Shown in pieces: positions 11,971 to 24,262 of a stretch of 64,000 nt of DNA. The stretch's first letter is position 1; each line of letters begins with the position of its first letter. This stretch comes from Homalodisca vitripennis. Taxonomy: Eukaryota; Arthropoda; Insecta; Hemiptera; Cicadellidae. Both the position numbers and the translations under genes were made by a program. Below the pieces are notes generated by a model. It was given only the letters and a program-made list of their open reading frames with translations. It did not search any database and was not told the origin of the DNA. The stretch lies in the NCBI RefSeq assembly GCF_021130785.1, contig NC_060208.1, positions 50,718,501 through 50,782,500 on the forward strand, written 5' to 3'.

Positions 11971-12150
11971 ATATATAGAATTTAGGAATTTATTCGTCTA
12001 TCAAATCTACTTGTTAAATTAACGGATATATATACATATATATGTCTATAAAATCTACTTGTTAAATATATATATATATGTATATATTATCCGTTCATTT
12101 AACAAGTAGATTTGATAGACGAATAAATTCCTAAATTCTATATATTTTTT
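11971..12150. repeat. Long near-perfect hairpin (foldback / MITE-like), ~180 bp
   Basis: The sequence from ATATATAGAATTTAGGAATT at 11971 through the ACTTGTTAAATTAACGGAT block is repeated as its reverse complement ending near 12147. Each arm is about 65-70 bp; the spacer is TA-rich and contains a second partial copy of CTACTTGTTAAAT. A (TA)n tract (12152-12174) abuts the right arm. It could be a small foldback element or a cruciform-prone palindrome. It has no coding capacity. Confidence 0.85.
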
Positions 12151-12366
12151 CTATATATATATATATATATATATGTATCCTATCTATATAGAACATGAAA
12201 AGAATATAACGTGATATCATAAAAGAATAATATGTCATAATCTATTTGGATAGCTTTATATCTACATTCCAAGAAAAGAACACAAAGTCGTCATATCGCA
12301 ATATAGCTGGATGAATACATTACTAATTTGTAAACCAGTTCATAACTTCTTTAATGGTAAGAGTTC

Positions 12367-12540
12367 GAATATTAGGTGTTTTTAATTCCTATTAACCACG
12401 TGAATAAATATTTTCACCAAGAAGAAGGTTGGTAGGTAGTAGGTTTCCATTATCCATAGCTAAGTTATTCGCTTGAAAGTCCATTAAGGTTAGAATGCAC
12501 TTTGGTAACCAAACATACCTATTCCAGAACAGAATTTTGG
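12367..12540. repeat. Left-arm anchor (pairs with 48949-49124)
   Basis: About 80% similar by eye to the reverse complement of 48949-49124, including AATATTAGGTGTT, GTGAATAAATATT, GGTTTCCATTAT and TCCATTAAGGTTAGAATGCA. The open frame on the minus strand at 12392-12619 covers this repeat and shows no domain. Confidence 0.8.
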
Positions 12541-13450
12541 TGTAGTTTCCTTTTTTATAAGAGAAAAGATTATTTTTTAAACTAAAATGGTTTATGTTTC
12601 TGTTACAAACAAAAACCATTACGACTCCTTTCGGTTCTTAGAATACTCATGGCCAAATTAACATTTATGTCCGAATGCAAGTAGTTGAATGATCTCCTAA
12701 AAATAGTGTATAGTGTTAGAAATATTTTGCTTGTAAAATAACGTACAATTATAGTACAAATATGTATTACTACACCAACCGTTTTAACAAGTAGTGCATT
12801 GATATTCTGCTATATTATTTTTACTCTAAAACTAGTTATAACTATAGGTTAGGAAATTATCATTTATTATTTAATATTGTGTACACCATAAATAATTGTA
12901 AATAAAAATAATTTTTAAGCTGCTATATCTTATAATTATCTTTAAAATAATTGTAGTCAACGTTGTAACACACACATCTCGATGTGATAAAAATAAACTA
13001 ATGATAGATTCTTTTAGTACCCCGAAATCATAAGCAAATGTGGACTATTATATCGCAGTTTAAAATTTTTATTCCTGTTTTGTTTGATTTAAAATGATTT
13101 AATTTCCGTATGAAGGTATGATTTTTTAAATTATGCTCGTTCTATGGAGAGAAACATCAACCGAATTATGATTAACAGCTTTATTACAGCACACTCTAAA
13201 CTGATTATTGCCTAACTTCACTTCTAAATAAACACAGTTCTAGTCACATATCATCATCTTTTAATTACGTCCAATCTGTTGCGTGTAATTTACCACCACA
13301 CATAATCAATTTGTTTATTTAATGTTTTAAATTACATAGTCTGTGTTAGGAATATTCCACCAGCAGTTTCGTCTGTCAGATATACAATATTTTTTAGTAA
13401 AATTTTTAAATTCTGAGCAACTGAAGACTCTGTTACTTGAATTTAGCATA

Positions 13451-13512
<62 letters not shown>

Positions 13513-14590
13513 CTCCAGAAAGTATTACAAGAGTTTAAAATGAATTTAAGTGTTATATTTACAAGATTTAACAAACTGTTACGTATCCATTGGCAATAAT
13601 CAGATAGGAAGAATGTAAAAATATATTAGTTTTAGACACTTTTGAATACACCAATTATAGTAATATTTTTTTAAATTTTTAGCTCATTAAACTCAGATAT
13701 TACATTTTTAGTTTCATACTAGTATTTTAAATAAAAACAATAAAAATTATCAAAATTTTTATTTGCGAGCTACCCTCCGCCACCCCCCAAATAAAGGCAA
13801 TACTTGAGTCAACTAAGCTATTAAAGAATTAAAAAATTAGTTATAAACAGTAAATTACCAAAATTTTAGGGGGAGAGTCAAAAGGTTTCACTGGAAAAAA
13901 TTTTTTGTCATAAGTAATTTCTTTTTTATATGAGTTTTGGTGTTTTCACTGAAGTCCGGGCCCGATGACTAAGATTTAGAGGGTGAGTTTAAAATCTTCT
14001 TTATCAACAGAGAATTGGTCCATGGAATGACGTAATGGCCGCTCACTGACATTTGGAGTGTTAGTTTCAGCATTGCCGATTTCATAAAATACAAAATATT
14101 GAAAAAATATCTCATTTTACATTTATTTATTTATATTTAACATTTATAGGTGTAGTATATTTCTTGTAGACTAACTGTTTTCCTCCAGTGAGTGGTTAAT
14201 AATACTTCACATTTTATTTACAGGTCACACTAACTCTCTGTAAATGTTCTTAAGATATAAAAAGCAATCAGAACGTCAATAGTCGCTAGCTACTGCAAAA
14301 AACCTCATTCAATCCTATTTTACAATGCTGGGTGAACACTATATATCCGTTAGTGTTAATACAATAAAATAAAATATAACAACCATCAATGGTAACTTTA
14401 CGTCTATTTACGTCTCATTCCATAATAAGTGGTATCAATTGCCATATCATAGATAAATAATAAAATGTAAATGATTACAATAACAATTCAGTCCTAAGTA
14501 ATTCATTCCAACAAACATAACATGAACATGCACATTGTATTAATTCCACCCCAATAAACTCAGGATACAAATAGCTAATAACATTACTGT
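12541..14590. other. Non-coding left-arm interval with (TA)n
   Basis: No gene is recognised. A long (TA)n tract with one register break lies at 13450-13512 and creates a spurious Tyr/Ile open frame. The remainder is AT-rich. Confidence 0.5.
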
Positions 14591-14593
14591 TGG

Positions 14594-14733
14594 TGTGCAG
14601 TTGGCATCAATGAAGTTTAACTGAACGGACACAACCACAGGATACGAAGCCTGGCAATGCTGCTCGATACGATAAAACATAAAACCTAATCCCTTAGTAA
14701 CGAGATAAGCTGCAACTGTTTTGGCCTAATTAC
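14594..14733. repeat. Left-arm anchor, present twice in the right arm (42432-42580 and ~46960-47110)
   Basis: This matches the reverse complement of 42432-42580 strongly (CAACCACAGGATAC, TGCTGCTCGATACGATAAAA, GAGATAAGCTGC) and that of about 46960-47110 more weakly (GTGCAGTTGGCATCA, TAAGCTGCxA). Non-coding. Confidence 0.8.
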
Positions 14734-16192
14734 AATATTCGACTTAATTCTGGCTTATTCACCTGATTTTGGCTTCATAATTTTCACATATTATGTTATG
14801 ATTTAGCGAGTTTAATGTTGTACGTGTTAGAGCAAATAAATCATATTTAAAAAACACAGTATGTATGTTTTCGAAAAATTCTATTTTGTTCTTCATTGAA
14901 TTGAATTGATCTCTTATGTGATAAGGAAATTGTCAGAGAAATTTATTGTTTTTATTATAATTTAACCAAATCAGGAAAACTGTAGTTATAAATAAATGAT
15001 CTAATCATGAAAATAAATAAAAAATCAGCAACGATTTATTTGATCTTTTTTAAGTTAATGTATAGTAACTTTGTATCAGATTAAAATCATTTCTACAAGG
15101 CAGTAAACATAAATTCCTTTAAATATTGTTTACTGATAATATAATATAATAATACAAATCAACTGGTAATATAATTTAAAACTAACCAAACGTCTGCTGG
15201 TCTATAACAAATTATAACATTGTATTCTCTAGGATTATACCGCACAATATGTCTTATAAACAATCGGTCTATTAATAATCAAACATTTATATAATAACAC
15301 GTTGCTGTTTATGGAATTTTCTTCGTATCATTTTAAAATAACTAATTTCGTAATGTCCAATAAAAATAACTATTAATAATTTTCCAAATGGTATTACTTC
15401 ACTCGACACAAATATTGTCATTCAGAATTACTAATTTTGCAGGTCATAGATTGCACATGAGTTGGGAGATAAGATTTTACCACTTTAATTAAAACATTTT
15501 CTACTTTATCAAGGAAGCTACCTGTGGCCTTTGCTGTTCTTTATATTTAGTAAACCCTGACCTTTACATATGTCAGAACTGCACCACCCACCTATGTGCA
15601 GATGATTGCCAGCTCCATTCAATGTACATAAATGAAAATTTTAGCTATAGTAGCTTCATGATGCATACAGTTCTATAATCTGTAGAGCCATTGTACGTGG
15701 TGAAAGGATGTAGTTTCAACATGAGGTCTCGCAGCGTAGCGCTTGCTATGATAACCTTCACTTCTACAAAGTAATCCTGGAGGAAGGCAGGAGAATCTCC
15801 CACATTTTGGCCCCATCATGTACAATTCGGAATCTTATGTGACCTTCCTAACCAAAACATTTAGAACAATAAATAATTATTAAACATTTATATCTAAATA
15901 AGAGTTAGTTATATTTCATAAAGATTTATTTGTTCCATAAGTCAAAAATAATTCCTAAAAACAAAGTACTAAAAGATATTTTTTTACATGGTATTATGCG
16001 AACATATTTAAGAAAATATAATAGAAATATTGTATGTTCTGTGATTGTACATGCAGAAAAAATGAAAATTATTTCTCGTAGAAATTATACCTGTGCTTAT
16101 ATGTGTATCCTACAGACACGATTTCTCTAGAGACTTTACCGAATATTTTTAATAAACTTTTTAGAGACTTATTAGTAAATGTAAAGGTTTAC
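14734..16192. other. Non-coding left-arm interval
   Basis: No gene or known element is recognised. It is the expected mirror of about 40.75-42.43 kb, but the right arm carries a minisatellite (41153-41463) that is absent here. Confidence 0.5.
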
Positions 16193-16252
16193 AAAGGTAA
16201 AATTTTTACGTTAAACATCCTTTCATGCGTGAATTGTTAACACAAGCAAGAG
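16193..16252. repeat. Left-arm anchor (pairs with 40686-40745)
   Basis: The block TACGTTAAACATCCTTTCAT followed by GxGTxAATTxTTAACA matches the reverse complement of 40686-40745. Confidence 0.75.
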
Positions 16253-16825
16253 ATATATAAAGAGCGCTTTTGGTACAGAATATCATTTGTTTTATAGTAA
16301 ACAGTAAACCTTTTTATGCAATTGGATTTTAGATTCAGGTAAACTTAGGTTAAATCTGTGTTTGAGTATGTATTACTTTCATGTAGGAGAAGTGTTTTGT
16401 GTTGTTTATTTACAATTAGCTTTTATTTTGGCTACAGTGGATTAATTCGGAAGCGGAATTTTTATACTCCACAAACAGAAATTATATCTAAATAAATATT
16501 TCAGTATTCAGGAAGGAAATTATTACTCAGATATACTATATACTATTATAATATCGAATTCAATGTTACCTTTGGAAATGAAAAACATTAAAGTCACATG
16601 ACTTTATTTTAATATGCGAGATTTGTTTATGTCTAACTCCTCACTTCATCGATATTTTTTAGAGACCCGAGACATCTCTAAGCCTCCAGTTGGGCTATGA
16701 TTACACTATGAATGACGCTTGGGCTCTGTGTTGAGCTTAGATTAAACTTTTGGGCCGAATGGATTTGTATTATTCCGCGGCGGTGCTGAAACGGCCCTCC
16801 GGAAATGTGTCTCAAGGCGTGAGAG

Positions 16826-17125
16826 GTTGAACTTTCTATAACATACAGACATAAGTCTCTCTATAACTCAACTCTAAAATTGATGGCAATAAACTTGAGC
16901 TGGCTTCAAAATTATAACCAATCTCCTGTCTCCCTAGAATAATGTTCAAAATAATGTTAGCCATAGCAAAACTATTAGTAGTCACCAATCCGGATATAAT
17001 CAAATTCCGCGAATGCTGTATTTACCAATAGCGGACTGAGGTGAAATATAAACATATCTCACCTAAAATAATTTATAACAATTGGTCTTCTCCAACCTAT
17101 AACTTTCGTGTCTCTGTATATTGCA
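16826..17125. repeat. Left-arm anchor (pairs with 39770-40095)
   Basis: An extended mirror match: CTATAACATACAGAC, TATAACTCAACTC, AAATTGATG, then AGTAGTCACCAATCxGGAT, AAATTCCxCGAA, ATTTACxAATAGCxGA and CCAACCTA, all in the same order in the reverse complement of 39770-40095. Similarity is about 75% by eye. Non-coding. Confidence 0.8.
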
Positions 17126-17553
17126 CTTTGGCTATCGAAATTATGCCTCAAAAAAGCGTCAATAGTAGAGTTATTGCTAGCAATCAGTAAAAACAGTGTC
17201 TAGGTGGGCTGACTCTTTATCTGAAATCGTTTTAAACAGGCCCTCATTTATTTCCACAATTTATTTATTTCTATAGACATTTCAATAAATCTTTTGGATT
17301 GAACCGAATGCGTTCGAGATAAATTATTGATTGCCGTGATTAAGTGGCCAAGTTGAAAGCATCAATCTGAAACCGCATTCATATCCTACAGGTTTATAGT
17401 CAGGCTGGCAGTAAACCTTTAAAGGGTAAGAGGTTATTTCATCCTTTCATGCTCTTTGTGAAATAGCAATATCGACGCCTCTTAGTTAAAGTCTTTATCA
17501 TATATAAAAATCATTAAGTATTTAAATCACTGCTGATGAATTTTATAAATTTA
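17126..17553. other. Non-coding left-arm interval left of the Helitron
   Basis: I see no gene. There is a weak possible mirror match to about 39.4 kb around the TTTCATG block at 17446. Confidence 0.4.
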
Positions 17554-19151
17554 CTAGCTGACCCGGCAAACGTTGTTTCGCTTTATAAATTCTTATTAGT
17601 ATGTGCTAATGTGGTGTATGAGTGGAAGAAGCATGGAGCGCTGTAAACGACGACAGAATATAAGAATTACAAAACATTAAACTTTAATATTTTCTCATTT
17701 AATATAACTTATTATGTATAGATAATTATCGTATATGATAATATTACTAATTACAACATCAACCCCTTAACGCAATGGATTGTACAATGAGTTTTGATAG
17801 CCAATATTTAGCCAACACAAACTGAATGGTTTTCCCACTCGAGAGCATGCCACATATAATTGTCCGTGTGAAACGCAATAATTCTACACAGATGCTTTTC
17901 TACAACTTACGCTGCAAACCTGTATGAAGTTTTCTGGTTTGTGTGAATTATATTTCCGACGCTAATGTTGAGTTTCCTTGTTGCCACGGTCAACAAAATA
18001 CGTTAAAAGTTTATATTTATGACTATTCTAATTTACTTTGTTAGATAGTAACATTATCGTTTACATACAATACTTAATATTTTATTGAAACGCACAGCTA
18101 AAAGTACGTTAACAATGACACTATGTGTTTGTTTCTTTATAACTGAAAAATGTTGTATATATTATAGAACAAATGTAGTTGGAATTAGTACATTAGTTCA
18201 AAAGCAAAGTCCTGCCAAATTTCATATAGCATAGTTTTTGCCGACTGCTTTAAAGGGAGTTTTCGGTGTCAAATTCTGACTATCTTATGTTTTGGAATAT
18301 TTTGTAAAATAGATAAGTATTAACCTAATTGCCGAAATCTAAAACGACGTTAAAAATATTTTCACTCACTTTAAATTTAAACAAATTTAAAATAATAAAC
18401 AATGTTAACACAGAACAGTTGATAACATTATAAATTCTCTTTTACTTCATATTACAAAACTTTGAAGGGATTATGTTGATACTTTAAAGTAGGGCGTAGC
18501 CCGGAGGGGCTTTAGAAATTATAACATGCATATATTCATCCCAGGGACCTTTGAAATCTCCATGACTAATTTCAGCGAAGTTGTTTGAATACAGTTTATG
18601 GTTGAATAAAAAAAATAAAAATAATCCTAGACACACAGTAGTTCAAATAACGTTTAATAAATAATTAAAATTACTTAATGATGGTAATTACTGCTTATAT
18701 TTAAAAATCGAATGCCAGAAGATTATAATTTCTTTTAGGCTGAGGTGTCCTGCGAAAAACGACATAAATTAAAAAAGACGCAAGATATACGTACATGTAA
18801 TTTATTATAAAGTGGTCTAAAATTCAAGCTTTAAGTTCAACAAGAGATAATTTATTTTAAACATAAATATACATCTTAATTTAGCGCCTTCGCAGTGTTT
18901 GGCTGTTATAAAAAACGGAACTGTATCGTATTTGTAGTTTTCAATATGCAGGCGCTTTGCAAACTGTGATCTTCTAAATTTAATTGGTAGACCACCACAT
19001 TTCAGGGTATCAAAAATAGATAGAAGCCAATTCTTAAACCTACTGAATATTCATATTAAATTTGGTAAAAATCGGTAAAGCCGTTTCGGAGGAGTAAGGA
19101 AACTAACATTGTGACACGAGAATTATATATATTCTCTACGCATATATAAGA
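17554..19151 (-). mobile_element. Helitron (rolling-circle transposon), internally deleted
   Basis: On the minus strand the element starts with TC at 19151 (TCTTATATAT, then ATTCTCGTGTCAC and a GAAACGGCTTTACCGATTTT-type block near 19070-19095). It ends with CTAG at 17557-17554 after an imperfect hairpin (TTTGCCGGGTCAG). It lies between A and T, the usual Helitron target dinucleotide. Near the 3' end, 17834-17873 on the minus strand encodes SHGQLYVACSRVGKP, the C-terminal helicase signature of the Rep/Helicase protein, preceded by a QVCS-like remnant. At about 1.6 kb it has lost the Rep domain and most of the helicase. It occurs only in the left arm, so it is younger than the inverted duplication. 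Confidence 0.85.
17790..17930 (-). pseudogene. Helitron helicase C-terminal fragment
   Basis: A minus-strand frame retains the terminal motif of Pif1-like Helitron helicases (SHGQLYVACSRV), followed by a short divergent tail. Upstream the frame is broken by stops (a QVCSVSCRKASV-like stretch with a stop before NYCVSHG). In intact elements this helicase unwinds DNA during rolling-circle transposition. Only the last few dozen codons survive. Confidence 0.85.
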
Positions 19152-20265
19152 TTAAGCTTACTTACTAATGTATTTACAACCGTAGCTATGATTGTTTAAC
19201 TGAATTGAATATATCTATTGGTATATTATCTGTTTTAATCATTTTATGGAAAAGAAACACCAAGAAGCTGTGTAACAACATATTAAAAGGTTTCATTTTC
19301 ATAATACTAGTAACTTAGTACTAAACTTAAAAATATGAAGAAACAAACAAAGGTCAGTTATTAAAATTCGTACACACACCAAGACTTTTTTAAAACAAGG
19401 ATAAAAAATAACGCCGGAGTCGTTTGCCATTTATCCTTCCCAATCCTGTGCTTTACCTACCTGTTCTCTGTGATTCAAGAGTTTCTTCTTGGTGTACTAC
19501 ACGAAGTTACGACTTTGATTTTCTCCCTAGTTATTGATGTTTGTGTATCGTTAACCTTACGTATTAGTATTTTTGATACTCGGGAAAGAGGGTAGATTTA
19601 AGTCCTAACCACGTATTTTTCTACTCTTGTAATATACAACAAGGCATATACCCAAAGAACTATTATTCTTTCAAAACTTGCATCGTTAATAACACGCTTT
19701 AAGCAAACAATTGCTGATTTTGCAAGTAAGTGATCACTAAAACATGGTTTCAATATTACAGTACTATTGAATGTGTTTTATTATGCCCGGGAAAACACAG
19801 AAAAATTGTGAACACTTATGTGCGTTTATACATAACTTACGCAATCATGGCTGTGTATCATCCTCTCGAAATTATCTTATATTATACCAATAGATAGTCT
19901 GTTTTTATAGACTATAATAAAAATGTTTCCTTCTATATTGTGTCTTTATTTTATCAACGGGATCCAATAAACATGTAAGATCGCCTAAGATCGCCCACCA
20001 TAGCACTCTGTGTTTGTTAGGGATGTTGTCTTCTATTTAGAGCCAATATAATGAAGTATAATTATCATCATGTTACAGTACTTATTAATAAAAATATGCA
20101 ATCATCATTAAATACAATTGAAGTGAATTAGTCACATACATTTTCAGAAAGGCTTTCTATAAGTATAAATTTATATAGTGTAAAAATAATGCGTAAAGTT
20201 AATCTTTTATATTCTGTATATACTTCAAAAGAAACATGAACTTATACAAAGAGGCATAATGAGAT
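19152..20265. other. Non-coding left-arm interval right of the Helitron
   Basis: No gene, RNA or named repeat is recognised. AT-rich. Confidence 0.45.
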
Positions 20266-20570
20266 TAACGTAAGATTGCTCAAATCAGGACAAAATTGGT
20301 TCTTCAATCTGCTCAATATTTCGCCTTCATGGAAGTCGCACAAACGTAATCTCTTTGTATGTCTCAGTAAATGTTCTCAGAGGTACGGCGTTAAATGGAA
20401 GTTTCAGTTTGAAATTTTGATAGAATATTATGGTAATAAGAAAACCTGATTAATTGAAATATAACTCTTATTAATCGATTAGCCTTTTTCTTCGTGTAAA
20501 TTTGAAGTTTACTTGCCATGGTGCAACACACAAAGATACACGGTTTTTTGCGTGGTATATTGTCATGCTT
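20266..20570. repeat. Left-arm anchor (pairs with 30440-30678)
   Basis: A strong mirror match at 20266-20402 to the reverse complement of 30543-30678: ATTTCGCCTTC, CAAACGTAATCTCTTTG, TCTCAGAG and GGCGTTAAATGGA. It continues weakly at 20530-20570 (AGATACACG). The minus-strand open frame 20391-20636 lies over this repeat and shows no domain. Confidence 0.8.
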
Positions 20571-23500
20571 GGTTTGACAATATAAGCATGTTATTCTTGT
20601 CATGGTTCTTTCCATTGGACGTATTACTGAAAACATCCATTTGGGAGACTCAAAGTGCTTAAGACTAATGAGTAAGTGACAAAGGGTAACAAAGTTAAAG
20701 TAATTAAAAATGTTAAATTTATGAATGAAGGGATAAACAAGATATCAAAAACTAGTTGTGGTATGATGAGTGAAAACCCTTGAATATTTACATATAATAA
20801 CCAAACTATATTATATAGCTGTAAAGATGTAAGTAATAACTATGAAACTAATGGTAAAGTTGAGTAACCTGCATAAAACATTAAAAAAGTAAAAAATTCT
20901 CAAAAATTACAAATTATTTTAATAAGAAATATTATGAATGTACAAATACATTTTTAATCGGATCTTTAAACTCAATCCAAGGTAAGGTAAATGTAAATAA
21001 GGATGGGTTGAGAATGACAAACGTAAATAAAAATAGTGTACCATAATGTTTGTTTACAACGTTATGCGTAACAAAACCTAATACTTGTGTAGTTCAAAAT
21101 AATTTAGATGCTTCCTTCCAGTAAAAGTATGAAATTCCTATGTAGCAAGGAAACCACAGTCACATTTGAAAATGTGTATGTATAGAGGAACACATAGAAT
21201 ATATCACCACATCTTTTTTGAATTAAGAGTACACTACCTTTACTAATCTTTATTATTCTATGTGAAATAGTTAATGATTTCATTACAACATAATAAAGGA
21301 AATATCTACTTCAATTTTACTCCAGCTTCGGTATTTAAACGGCATTTTTACTGAATAGTTTTGTATCCCATTTACTTAACATACAGTCGACCCTAAAGGT
21401 ATATTTTACATATGTTATTTTACACTATCTGAACAGTTTAAAACACTCATATAAATTTTGAGCCAAAATATACGAAAATATATGAAAAATATATGACTTT
21501 TGCATAGGTATTTTTTCATATATTTTTTCCTCTCATTTTTCCAAAAATAAATAGGAAAATAGTATTATACTTTATTTTACTGTATTTAATACGACATAAA
21601 TTTTAAATATGATTTATTCTCTTTTGTAAGGAATTCTCATTCATCAAGTAGGTTCAATTGAATATATATGAGTGTAAAAAATAAATTAATAAGCCGGTAA
21701 TAAGTTGAATATTCGAAGTTAAAATCTATCAGCTAATTCACTGAGGGTTAGCCTATCACTCATGGGAAAAATGTCGTTTCTATCGGTATCTATATTTTTC
21801 TCGCGTGCATAACGTGAAACCGTCAGATTACAATTACATGATATGACTTTATATTGTCGAAGGTGAATTTTATATTTGCAGTATTATTGCAAATGTTAAC
21901 GAACAAGTTTTTGGCACTAAATATTTTATTATATAAACGTTTTAAATTTTCCTCAAACTTCATTTGTTTTTATAATAATACGTTGGAGCAATATTTGCTG
22001 TATTTTAACAATGTATACTATATTATAAGCCACATTTCCGGCATCCACACGCAGCTTTAAATCCCTTTTTACAATTAAAAGATAATATTTGCAATTAATT
22101 ATCGGGAGCAGGTAATTGATTGCTAATTTGTTATTGTAGTGTACAATGTTATTGGAATACTTCCGTCATCCAATTTTCAATAACTATGTTATTTCTTAAC
22201 TATATTCGCAGGTACTCTCTTTTTAACTGTTCAAATGCTGATTAGACTTAGGAGCTATTGATGACAAAGAACACTTAGATTTTTAGCGGTTGTTTTTGTA
22301 AAATAGTTGAACCTGAACGTAATTAAATCTTCAGTTTTTGTTGACAGCTGTATGTAAAGCAAAAATATATGCTACATACGCTTGAAATAATGTATTGCAG
22401 TCTTCCTTGATAATTCTGAATACTTATGCTGAGTCATATAAATCACTTTCTTTCTCAAAATTTCTAACAAACTTTATTTTTCTTTTATTGAAAAACGCAG
22501 AAGTCATATCCAAACCTGTGAAAGCACGTAAAAATAAAATGTTCTTTGTATTTTGGTAGTCATAGTTTCATACTTATCGATGAAAATATATCCAATTAAA
22601 CTTTGTCTTACGTTTTCTTTTTAGAAAATATATTTCAAAATTTACATCCATCAAGATCGTTGATAACAACAAGACATTAATTTATTTGACATTAAAATAA
22701 GACATTAAAATAATATCTTCTGTAACCATACCAAAGTGTTTTCAATCCAAATAAATATCTGTCAACAATTAATTTGTCCACACTGCTTTCCAATTGGCAT
22801 GTTAAAATATTGTTGTTAACAATATAATGCTCAACTTTTTTATCAAATAAACTGTACAGTAGTTGTTATTATTTCACAACATTTCTTTGAGCTATTTTCA
22901 ATGGTATATTTTCATCTAGTTTATTGTCTGGGCGTTAAATTCGGCAGATGTAATAACGTATTTTTATATACATTAAATGCTATGCAAGTGTACAATAATT
23001 ATTATTCTTTAAATATCTTACATAATGCTCATACACCATTGTAAACGTTTCATTCACCTTCCATTTTCTACAACTTTTAGATATGAAATATCATTCCGTA
23101 ATTTCTTTAACTCTTAGAGTCCATTTTACAGTGTAATTATTTTACATATTGCTGATAATTTTTAACTGACCTTATTAAATTCTTGCCCACAAATGAAAAA
23201 ATTTTTCCCCAATCAAGATATTGTATTCTAAATATTATTCCGTTTAACTTTTTTACACACTTCAATGCTTTCTTATTGATATATTTTATCAACAGTTTAC
23301 AGGTTTTAAGTTTGGTTTCAATGTTTTATAAATAAATTCAGTTTGTTATAACAATCCTCAAGTCGTTTGCTCGAAGACGCTCTTGGAGAGGCTACTTCTC
23401 AATTATAAATGATTGTTTATTTCACCAAAACCCGAATTTGCTTTGTAAGATGAAACTGGGTGAAAAGGTTTCAAATCAAATAACCATCTGAAATACAAAA

Positions 23501-23985
23501 ATAGAGCAATGAGAAAGATTTTGTAAAAGTTGAATACAAAAATGTCGTCTTGAATACACTATTTGTTCAAATATACAGAAGTTATTCACAAAAATACAGA
23601 ATTTTCACCGATACGAGTATATACACAACATGTACAGAGCTGGTATCATTTTATAACTAAACTAGCCGAAATATCTCAATGGAATTTGACCCTACCACTC
23701 CGCGCTATCCTCGACGTTTTATTACTTTTCAAGGGCCCTACGAACCTTCAAATACACTGGTATCTTTAATACATTTTTCTCTATATCTGTTTAGGTGAAA
23801 TTTCATACATATACACAAACAAATACTATTTAAAGTAAAACTGTATGGTAAAAATAATTTCTTATAATAATTGTTTTAAACAATGGAAAAATCGGGAGCA
23901 CAAAAACGTTTGGTAAACATTGAAATTTACAGTATACTAGCAGTTGCCCTAGTTATATTTTTAGTTCGCATTCTTTCATACACAT
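20571..23985. other. Non-coding left-arm interval
   Basis: About 3.4 kb of AT-rich sequence without recognisable coding, RNA or repeat features. There is a small ATATATGAAAAATATA/TTTTTCATATATTTT foldback near 21480-21530. The open frames at 21854-22060 and 23563-23769 have no domain. Confidence 0.45.
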
Positions 23986-24262
23986 TCTAATCAGGATTAT
24001 ATTTTAATTTCATTTATGGTAATTTTAAGGATGTAATCATGCACGGCTAGGGTATTCTGATTTTCTGTTTAAAACTTTAATAAGCTCGATATTCATTTCA
24101 TCAAGAGCATACAATGTGATACACGCAGATTAAAGAGATAATATAATTATATAAATTGTATCAACGTTTGGAGCTTCACTTTATTCGTTGCACCTTATTT
24201 CGTGCAGGAAATTGCCTTGTCTTCTTCGAAAAGCCTTACGGAATAGACTAAGCAGTTTTAGG
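23986..24262. repeat. Innermost left-arm anchor (pairs with 28660-28945)
   Basis: Matches the reverse complement of 28660-28945: GCACGGCTAGGGTA, CATTTCATCAAG, GATTAAAGAGATAATA, GGAGCTTCACTTTA, CAGGAAATTGCCTTG and TCGAAAA. This pair puts the symmetry axis near 26.45 kb. Confidence 0.85.

Noticed and set aside
12367..12619. 75-codon minus-strand open frame as a gene
   Set aside because: It overlaps a diverged arm repeat whose partner at 49.0 kb is not open.
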